Shown piece by piece: positions 16,002-21,142 of a stretch of DNA of 21,142 bases. The first letter of the stretch is position 1, and the number at the start of each line of letters is the position of its first letter. A model generated the notes under the pieces. The model saw only the letters and a list, made by a program, of their open reading frames with translations. It searched no databases and was not told where the DNA came from. Origin of the DNA: Desulfobacteraceae bacterium UBA2245 (GTDB lineage Bacteria > Desulfobacterota > Desulfobacteria > Desulfobacterales > UBA2245). A program made the translations under genes and the position numbers. Location: assembly GCA_002347265.1 (NCBI GenBank), contig DDYB01000020.1, positions 102,347-123,488 on the forward strand, in the 5' to 3' direction.

Positions 16002-18560
16002 TCATAAATCCTCTTTTTTCTCAATCTTGGCGATCAGTACAGTCATATCATCGGGAACCTGTGCCGCTCCCCCGGCTCCCGTGGTGGCCAGTTGCAAAAG
16101 CAGTCCGGCTAAATCCCGGGGCTCCATCTCACCTGTTTCCTGCAGCACTTCCTTTAACCACTCTTCTTTCCCCCCCGGTCCGCTATAGGCATCCAGCGTT
16201 CCATCACTGACCATCACCAGCAAATCTCCCGGCAAAAGCTTTTTAGTTACGCTGGTAACATCAATATCCTTGATAATTCCTACAGGCAGAGAATTGGCTC
16301 TGACCAGACTAACCCGCCTGCCCCGTTTGATAAAGCTGGGAGGAGCGCCGATCTTCATAAACTCCGCCTGGCCGCTGTATAAATCAAGCGTAATCATGTC
16401 CAGGGTGGCGAAACTGTCCCCGGGAAAACGCAGCATCATCAGGGAATTCACTGTTTTAACGGCCAGTTCCCGGCCCAAACCGGATTCCAAAAGATGTTCC
16501 AATAAAGAAAGGGCCGTGCTGCTCTCGCAGGCCGCCTGCGCTCCCGCTCCCATCCCGTCGCTCAGCATAAAGGCAAACTCCCCTCCTCTTAAAGGCACAA
16601 AAGCGTGGCTATCCCCACAAACCATGCTTCCTCCTTTACCTGTTTTAGCCACGCCAATATTCACCTGGTACTTCAAGGCAGGATAAAGCCTGAAAAAACA
16701 TAAGCCATCTCTTAACGAGCCGCTGCAATTCAAGGTGGGCGGCGACAGAGGTTCCTTGACAAACCTAGAAACCAAAGGAACCACACGCGAATAGCAATCC
16801 ACCATGTCAGAACAGGGTTGCCTGCTTAGAGTCACCTCTTTTTTCCTCCCTTTTTGCCGGGATAGTTTTACTTCTACTACCGGAATACCTGATTGTTTGA
16901 GTTTTTCCTTGAGCATGACTTCCCTGCCGGCGGATTCCTCTATCTCAAACTGCAACTCGGCAGATAAACCTTCAATGATGTCTGAAACACTTTTAAGTTG
17001 TTCGGAAACAATCTCTTTGCTTTCTATCATCCGCCTGGTCCAGTAACGATTAAGCTTATATGTGTCGTACAAGCAGGCTATAGTAATGGCCAGTTCCCTT
17101 GCCCGGGTGCAGCGCCGCTTCAATGTCTCCGGCAGATCACCAACCGTTACCTGGCCGTAAATCTCGACCTGCGCAAAAACATCTAAAAGACTTTGATAAG
17201 TCAGGTAAAATTCACGTTCCCAGCAGATCTGATAAACACCACAGCCATTACAGACTTTCTGACCAATTTCACTGAAAAGCGCCTGCAGCGCCGGCTCCTG
17301 TTGGAAATCAGGAGCAGCGGTACAAAGAACCTGCGCGTAGCCCTGGGATAATTCCCTGAAAATGCGGGACCATTTGTGCATACGCCCGTTTACCACCGCC
17401 TGAATTCTGCTGCCCGGCGAAACATCCGCAGAACCACCGGAAAATATCAGCGGTAAAGACTCGCTCAATTTCTCTATATACCGCATGGGAATCATGAAAA
17501 AGAAAAGTATGGCCAGGCCGGTTTCAATGATCACTGTTGTAAAATGGTCAAAGTTTTGGAGATAGATAAATAGAAAAATACTACCTAGCAAAAAGCCTGT
17601 TGCCACTCCCGGTTTACCCAGTCTCCGGCAAATCCCTGCTACCAAACCGGCAAAGGAATAACCCCCGAACACAACCGGAACCGCCACGTAGGCCAGGCCG
17701 GGAATAATCCCCATTAACGCGCCTGCCGCAGCGCCCTGACCCATTCCCCCTACCAGGGCTAAAACCAGAATAATTAAGCGGCTTAACAGCCCCTGGAGTG
17801 AAACTTCCCGGAACTCTAAGCCGCCGGCGCCTGCCAAAATACCCGCCGCCAGAACCAGGACGCAAAACAACTCCTCTGTACCCATGCTCTGCAACTCATC
17901 TAGCTTGCGCAAGGAAGGAAGGGCATTTAAAAAAACAAGGGTAAATACGCCTGCAAAGGCCGCTTCAAAAACAACGCTGATGTAATCATAGGAAGAAGAA
18001 TCAATAAAGGCAAAATAACCTGCTTTAAGGATCATGCTCAGCGCAAAAACAATACCCGGTATTACCAGCAAAGGTTTTTTTAGATTCGCCGGCAGGGAGG
18101 CAAGAAAGATCCATACCAACACGACAGTAACGCAGATTATCACAAAAGGAACACCCTTGACAACTGTGATCAGACCTGCGCTCACCCCAATCACCGCCAG
18201 TACGCCGGAAGCGGGGAAAATCCAGGCTGCGGCACCCGCAAAAGCAACGGCCAAAGGAAAAAGTTCGCCCAGCAAAACAGCCCGTCCCAGGAAAAAACCT
18301 GCCAGGCAGAGAAGAAGCTGCTTGCCGGCAACAGGTAGTTTTACAATAGTAAACCGGCCCTTTTCTTTAAACTGGCCTTTTTCTTTCCTTCCCTCTGTTT
18401 TCCCTTCTTTGGGATTTCTGTCTTTGGGATTTCTGTCTTTGGGATTCTCTTTGCCTACCGCCTTCCTGTAAGCATGCCTTTTAGAATCTTCTCTTTTGCT
18501 CTTCCTGCCCGGCGCTTTCTTCAGCCGGTGAAAAGGATAAACTTCAGTTTGATCTGACAC
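16002..18560 (-). CDS. spoIIE: Stage II sporulation protein E, membrane-bound PP2C phosphatase
   Basis: About 852 residues from GTG 18560, chosen because AAGGGGTGG lies about 6 nt upstream; a TTG at 18584 opens the frame earlier. SpoIIE dephosphorylates SpoIIAA in the forespore to release sigma-F and helps polar septation. Order: a lysine-rich N-terminal tail of about 70 residues with KDRNP repeats; a block of about ten membrane segments (roughly residues 75-375); a cytoplasmic linker with CNGCGVYQICW; and a C-terminal PP2C domain with GDSHAFVPL, FAFMLSDGMGAGAQA, LVMVSDGTLDAY and a final DDMTVLI, whose aspartates bind the metals. Length is close to the Bacillus protein (about 827). The gene proves that this segment comes from an endospore-former. 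A Spo0A-type promoter precedes it. Confidence 0.97.
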   Translation of the reverse strand: MSDQTEVYPFHRLKKAPGRKSKREDSKRHAYRKAVGKENPKDRNPKDRNPKEGKTEGRKEKGQFKEKGRFTIVKLPVAGKQLLLCLAGFFLGRAVLLGELFPLAVAFAGAAAWIFPASGVLAVIGVSAGLITVVKGVPFVIICVTVVLVWIFLASLPANLKKPLLVIPGIVFALSMILKAGYFAFIDSSSYDYISVVFEAAFAGVFTLVFLNALPSLRKLDELQSMGTEELFCVLVLAAGILAGAGGLEFREVSLQGLLSRLIILVLALVGGMGQGAAAGALMGIIPGLAYVAVPVVFGGYSFAGLVAGICRRLGKPGVATGFLLGSIFLFIYLQNFDHFTTVIIETGLAILFFFMIPMRYIEKLSESLPLIFSGGSADVSPGSRIQAVVNGRMHKWSRIFRELSQGYAQVLCTAAPDFQQEPALQALFSEIGQKVCNGCGVYQICWEREFYLTYQSLLDVFAQVEIYGQVTVGDLPETLKRRCTRARELAITIACLYDTYKLNRYWTRRMIESKEIVSEQLKSVSDIIEGLSAELQFEIEESAGREVMLKEKLKQSGIPVVEVKLSRQKGRKKEVTLSRQPCSDMVDCYSRVVPLVSRFVKEPLSPPTLNCSGSLRDGLCFFRLYPALKYQVNIGVAKTGKGGSMVCGDSHAFVPLRGGEFAFMLSDGMGAGAQAACESSTALSLLEHLLESGLGRELAVKTVNSLMMLRFPGDSFATLDMITLDLYSGQAEFMKIGAPPSFIKRGRRVSLVRANSLPVGIIKDIDVTSVTKKLLPGDLLVMVSDGTLDAYSGPGGKEEWLKEVLQETGEMEPRDLAGLLLQLATTGAGGAAQVPDDMTVLIAKIEKKEDL
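18407..18446. repeat. 15-bp tandem repeat inside spoIIE
   Basis: The unit CTTTGGGATTTCTGT occurs at 18407-18421 and 18422-18436, followed by a 10-base partial copy at 18437-18446. On the coding strand this gives the repeated peptide NPKDR in the basic N-terminal tail. The unit is a multiple of three, so copy-number change keeps the frame. Confidence 0.9.
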
Positions 18561-18582
18561 TTGCGGCCACCCCTTATACCTC

Positions 18583-18608
18583 AATTAAGGGTTCAAAGCC
18601 CCTTAATT
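18583..18608. repeat. Inverted repeat in the spoIIE leader
   Basis: AATTAAGGG (18583-18591) and CCCTTAATT (18600-18608) form a perfect 9-bp stem with an 8-nt loop. It falls at or just after the predicted transcription start of spoIIE and upstream of its ribosome-binding site. It could be a leader hairpin or a regulator site; no T-tract follows, so it is not a terminator. Confidence 0.6.
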
Positions 18609-18612
18609 ATAA

Positions 18613-18677
18613 ATTATAGTATAAGGAGCAGGCAATAAATGTCATCTATGGTAAGTTAATCTATTTTTCTTTCGACA
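18613..18677 (-). promoter_or_regulatory. Spo0A-type promoter of spoIIE with 0A box
   Basis: Minus strand: exact 0A box TGTCGAA (18677-18671), then ATGACA (18645-18640, five of six matches to TTGACA), a 21-nt spacer, and perfect TATAAT (18618-18613). Sigma-A promoters activated by Spo0A in Bacillus (spoIIE, spoIIG) are known for a -35 element 21-22 bp from the -10 and 0A boxes upstream. Transcription would start near 18606, leaving a leader of about 45 nt. The 0A box abuts the ppx stop codon. Confidence 0.75.
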
Positions 18678-18678
18678 T

Positions 18679-19554
18679 TTACTGTGCTTCCTGCAGGGTC
18701 AGACCATACATAATGTCAGCTTCGCTCACTTTTAAATCAGTCAAACCCAGGTTTTGCATCACCAACTGTACGATTCGCACCCCGGCCACAATTATATCCG
18801 CCCGTTCCGGCTGCAAGCCGGGCAACCGGCGACGTTCTTCCAACGGGGTAGTCATCAAAAGAGCCAGCACATCTTCCACCTGCCCGGCAGTCAGGGTAAA
18901 GCCATGTATCATGACGGGATCATATACTTTCAGGGACATAGCCATGGCTGCTATAGTGGTTACCGTGCCACCCACACCGATCAGGATCATGGGCGATACT
19001 TCCCTCACCTCATCCAACACGCAAGACAGCAAAGAAAGTATCCAATCGTCGGAAAAACTACCCTCCGTTACCCTCACAGCACCCACACCAACACTGCGGC
19101 AGCATATGCGCCCGCCCCGCAGCCAGGTGAACTCCGTACTTCCGCCGCCCAAATCCATAACCACCGTCCTGCGCCTGTTCACAGCCAAGCCGCTCAACAC
19201 TCCCCGGTAACTATAACCGGCCTCCTCTTCTCCGGACAGGATCTTTACTTGCAGGCCGGTCCGGCGATGAGCAACTGTTAAAAAATCTTCCCGGTTAACA
19301 GCATCCCGTACCGCGCTGGTGGCTACGGCGATTATCCGTTCTACCTGCCAGCGGGAGATGATCGTCAAATAATCCTCAACGGCAGCCAACGTGCGGTCAA
19401 TGGCCGGGGACAATAAACGGGCCTGGCCGATTCCTTCCCCCAGCCTGGTAGTAACCAGGGCTGTATGCAAGGCTCTTACCCCGCTCTGGTTTTCCACATC
19501 CGCAATCAAAAGACGGGTGGAATTAGTACCTATGTCGATTACCGCTACTCTCAT
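18679..19554 (-). CDS. Short Ppx/GppA-family phosphatase
   Basis: About 291 residues from ATG 19554 (MRVAVIDIGTNSTR). An upstream ATG at 19578 exists, but GAGGA lies within that extension, correctly spaced for the inner ATG. It has the ASKHA/actin-like fold with phosphate-1 DIGTNSTRLLIADV, GEEEAGYSYRGV (catalytic glutamate region), VMDLGGGSTEF and the GVGGTVTTIAAM loop. The family hydrolyses polyphosphate or pppGpp. This short form, without the C-terminal HD domain of long Ppx, is the common clostridial type; which substrate it uses cannot be read from the sequence. It sits between yabR (70 bp upstream) and spoIIE (gap of about 120 bp carrying the spoIIE promoter), an order I know from Peptococcaceae. 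Confidence 0.92.
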   Translation of the reverse strand: MRVAVIDIGTNSTRLLIADVENQSGVRALHTALVTTRLGEGIGQARLLSPAIDRTLAAVEDYLTIISRWQVERIIAVATSAVRDAVNREDFLTVAHRRTGLQVKILSGEEEAGYSYRGVLSGLAVNRRRTVVMDLGGGSTEFTWLRGGRICCRSVGVGAVRVTEGSFSDDWILSLLSCVLDEVREVSPMILIGVGGTVTTIAAMAMSLKVYDPVMIHGFTLTAGQVEDVLALLMTTPLEERRRLPGLQPERADIIVAGVRIVQLVMQNLGLTDLKVSEADIMYGLTLQEAQ

Positions 19555-19624
19555 CTTGCATTCCTCTATATAAATCAAAAAGCACTCTTAAATATAAAAA
19601 GAATGCCCTGCTGTAAAATCTTTT

Positions 19625-20017
19625 TTAATCCTCCCGCCGGGCGGAACCCCGGCCGCCACGCTTGGCATCTATGCTCCGGCGCAAGTGCTGCTGCTTTTCG
19701 TCACTTTCCTTTAAAAACCGGGTAATTTTTTCTTCAAAGGAAGGCATTACCCTACCCCTCGAAAAATTATTCTCTTCTCTTGAAGAACTGGCTTGTTTTA
19801 TAGATAAACCTATTTTACCACGGGGATCGATCGAAATAACTTTAACGGTAACCCTATCATTTTCCTTTAGAAAGTCTTTTATATCCCGGACGTATATTTT
19901 AGCAACTTCTGAAATATGCACCAGACCGGTCTGGCCATCCGGCAATTGAACAAAAGCACCAAAATTAGTAATCCCCGCAACGGTACCTTCCAAAACGCTT
20001 CCCAGTTTTACCAGCAT
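19625..20017 (-). CDS. yabR: S1 RNA-binding domain protein, YabR family
   Basis: A 130-residue protein, the same size as Bacillus YabR (about 128). The S1 domain fills residues 3-75: GSVLEGTVAGITNFGAFVQL, GLVHISEVA, DRVTVKVISID and GKIGLSIKQA. A charged, basic tail follows (SFEEKITRFLKESDEKQQ, RRSIDAKRGGRGS). S1 proteins bind single-stranded RNA; relatives act at the ribosome and in RNA stability, but the exact role is unsettled. The ATG at 20017 is the only start in frame, as an in-frame TGA lies just upstream. AAGGAGG is 15 nt away, which is long. A strong promoter precedes it, so it is probably the first gene of the unit yabR-ppx. Confidence 0.93.
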   Translation of the reverse strand: MLVKLGSVLEGTVAGITNFGAFVQLPDGQTGLVHISEVAKIYVRDIKDFLKENDRVTVKVISIDPRGKIGLSIKQASSSREENNFSRGRVMPSFEEKITRFLKESDEKQQHLRRSIDAKRGGRGSARRED

Positions 20018-20064
20018 AACTTTTCAAAAAGTCCTCCTTGAAGCCAGAAAAAAACCTTGATTTA

Positions 20065-20094
20065 ATTATATGCAAGAAAACGAAAAGGTGTCAA
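20065..20094 (-). promoter_or_regulatory. Strong sigma-A promoter of yabR
   Basis: Minus strand: perfect TTGACA (20094-20089), 18-nt spacer, perfect TATAAT (20070-20065). The leader to the yabR ATG would be about 40 nt and includes AAGGAGG. Both boxes are fully consensus, so this is one of the surest regulatory calls in the window. Confidence 0.85.
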
Positions 20095-20613
20095 GATATG
20101 CGTTCATTGTTTAATGGACAAAACCGTATCGTCATCCACGCAAAATCAGGCCATGAATGCGCTGGTTTTCCTATGCAGACAATTGCCCTTATGATTAAAC
20201 TTTGACGAACTTGTAAAAAAGTATGGCCAATATAATAACAAACTGTTATATTTAGAAAAGGGGAAACGTAGGCCTTTTGCCTACGAAAGTACCGGGGTAG
20301 AAACATTTTTCAGGGATTTAAGGGACCCTGACCCTTGCTCCCGGCGGGTTTTTTCTTTTCACCGGCCGGAAACCTTGCTTCAATAGCTATTAAGCGGAAA
20401 TACCTTGCGGACAAGGCTTAAAAACTTACCTTTCTTAAATACCGAGGGGTTGAGAGACTGCCAAAGCGAAGCCATCAGCAACCTGGAAAAATCTTTTCAA
20501 GCTTTATATGTAGGGGCGTTAAATTTAAGCCCGTTGAGGTTAAATTTTCTTTCGAAAGTGGGTGCTTTATTCTTTCAGTCTGGAGTGTTTAGATTAAAAA
20601 CAGGAGGTATTTT
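20095..20613. other. About 520-bp structured intergenic region
   Basis: I find no supported gene. On the plus strand it holds TTGACG (20202-20207) and a perfect TATAAT (20231-20236), but they are 23 nt apart. A small palindrome ATAACA-aac-TGTTAT (20235-20249) overlaps the -10-like box. A 7-bp hairpin CGTAGGC/GCCTACG (20267-20285) is flanked by A-rich strands. CCGGG (20292-20296) can pair with CCCGG (20340-20344) just before T6 (20349-20354). Further on, AAATTTAA/TTAAATTT (20521-20528 and 20540-20547) forms another hairpin. This looks like a leader or small RNA, but it matches no class I can name with confidence. Confidence 0.5.
20602..20608 (+). promoter_or_regulatory. Consensus ribosome-binding site for the PrcB-like gene
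   Basis: AGGAGGT, 5 nt before ATG 20614. It is the clearest evidence that the following frame is translated and begins here, not at the overlapping frame opening at 20405. Confidence 0.85.
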
Positions 20614-21039
20614 ATGTCCAGCAAGATGTACCCGGTTTCCATACCTTTTCGGCTTTTGTCCAACCCTGGCTTTTGGGCTATTTCTTCTCAGAAACCGTTT
20701 TTCTTAGTCCTTACTGAAGAAAGCTGGACAAATTATTATTCTTTTTCTCCAAGAGGAGCTGACTTTACTAATTATATTTACTTACTTGCTTGTTGGGGAG
20801 AAAAGCCTCATCCAGGTTTCCAAATTTTAATTTCGCAAGTAACTCAGGACAACTTCCAACTAAATATTACGTTAAGGTTCATTAATCCCCAACCAGGAAT
20901 ACTTTATCCCCAGGTTTTAGTCCGGCCATTGGCCGTAGCGGAAGTGGCTAAAAACTCGTTATGCTTGCGCGGGCCGCTTACTTTTATTTTTCTTAAGGAA
21001 GAAGGAAAAGAAATGGCTGCCCTGAAAGCTAAGGTTTAA
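20614..21039 (+). CDS. PrcB C-terminal-domain-like protein
   Basis: A 141-residue protein with an excellent ribosome-binding site. I do not recognise the N-terminus (about residues 1-35, hydrophobic-aromatic but without a clear signal peptide). From about residue 50 the pattern resembles the PrcB_C domain: YIYLLACWGEKPHPGFQILISQV, where G-x-x-P-x-x-G-[YF] is the family hallmark, then alternating strands (QLNITLRFINP), a PGILYPQVLVRPLAVAEV segment and a final short strand. PrcB was named as a subunit of the Treponema dentilisin protease complex; most bacterial members have no known function, and no protease lies nearby here. It is transcribed away from yabR and followed by about 100 bp with nothing evident. 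The domain call is from pattern memory and is only fairly sure. Confidence 0.65.
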   Translation: MSSKMYPVSIPFRLLSNPGFWAISSQKPFFLVLTEESWTNYYSFSPRGADFTNYIYLLACWGEKPHPGFQILISQVTQDNFQLNITLRFINPQPGILYPQVLVRPLAVAEVAKNSLCLRGPLTFIFLKEEGKEMAALKAKV

Positions 21040-21142
21040 AAGGACAGTCATTTTAAGGAACATTTCAATTTTTATTAAGCGCGTCTGTTAAAAAGCTCTC
21101 CAAAAGTTTATGCTGTAAAATTTATTCCCCACAGTTTAATTT
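21040..21142. other. Right-end non-coding tail
   Basis: AT-rich sequence after the PrcB-like stop. I see no gene start, convincing terminator or repeat before the window ends. Confidence 0.4.

Noticed and set aside
20202..20236. TTGACG and TATAAT as a plus-strand Spo0A-type promoter
   Set aside because: The 23-nt spacing is beyond even the 21-22 nt Spo0A class, and the 0A-like TGACGAA has one mismatch; kept only as a weak possibility in the region entry.
20091..20306. 71-codon minus-strand frame in the intergenic region right of yabR
   Set aside because: It overlaps the yabR -35 box and the hairpins, has no ribosome-binding site and no recognisable pattern.
20405..20707. 100-codon plus-strand frame overlapping the PrcB-like start
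   Set aside because: No ribosome-binding site; it runs out of frame through the well-supported AGGAGGT and ATG of the PrcB-like gene.

Overview
The window reads as a composite of bacterial core genes, not one accessory system. Positions 1 to about 7.8 kb hold GC-rich genes (sampled 60-base lines run about 57-62% G+C) whose protein types resemble sulfate-reducing Desulfobacterota. From about 7.9 to 13.5 kb the genes are AT-richer (sampled lines about 32-45%) but still look deltaproteobacterial. From about 13.6 kb to the end the content is clearly from a spore-forming clostridial Firmicute of the Peptococcaceae kind (yabR, ppx, spoIIE, tilS and the front half of ftsH). The ftsH frame is intact, but its N-terminal half looks clostridial and its C-terminal half deltaproteobacterial. 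The simplest reading is a metagenomic contig misjoined inside a highly conserved gene. A second join near the tRNA-Pro gene is possible.

Layout. Left segment: a U32-family protein (minus strand), a divergent Ski2-like DEAD/DEAH helicase (plus), then a minus-strand set that reads gspF, DUF3108 protein, DUF3524/QTMAN-like glycosyltransferase; the last two are coupled by an ATGA overlap. A 336-bp gap with two strong hairpins leads to tRNA-Pro(GGG). Middle segment: a small lytic transglycosylase (plus) facing a minus-strand run read right to left as ftsH, folP, acpS, tsaE, lysC and a ComEA-like helix-hairpin-helix protein. These genes overlap or nearly touch, as in an operon. Right segment, minus strand: S1-domain protein yabR, a short Ppx/GppA phosphatase, spoIIE, tilS and ftsH. 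This is the usual clostridial order, except that hpt is missing between tilS and ftsH. At the far right, a plus-strand PrcB-domain-like gene follows about 500 bp of structured non-coding DNA.

Regulation visible in the sequence: a near-consensus promoter in front of yabR; a promoter in front of ftsH; and in front of spoIIE a perfect TATAAT with an ATGACA -35 element at the unusual 21-bp spacing, plus an exact Spo0A box (TGTCGAA) upstream. That is the architecture known for Spo0A-activated spoIIE/spoIIG promoters. I see no CRISPR array, transposase, prophage gene or defence gene. The most important message for a reader is the probable chimerism: gene neighbourhoods across 13.6 kb, and perhaps across 7.8 kb, should not be read as biology of one organism.
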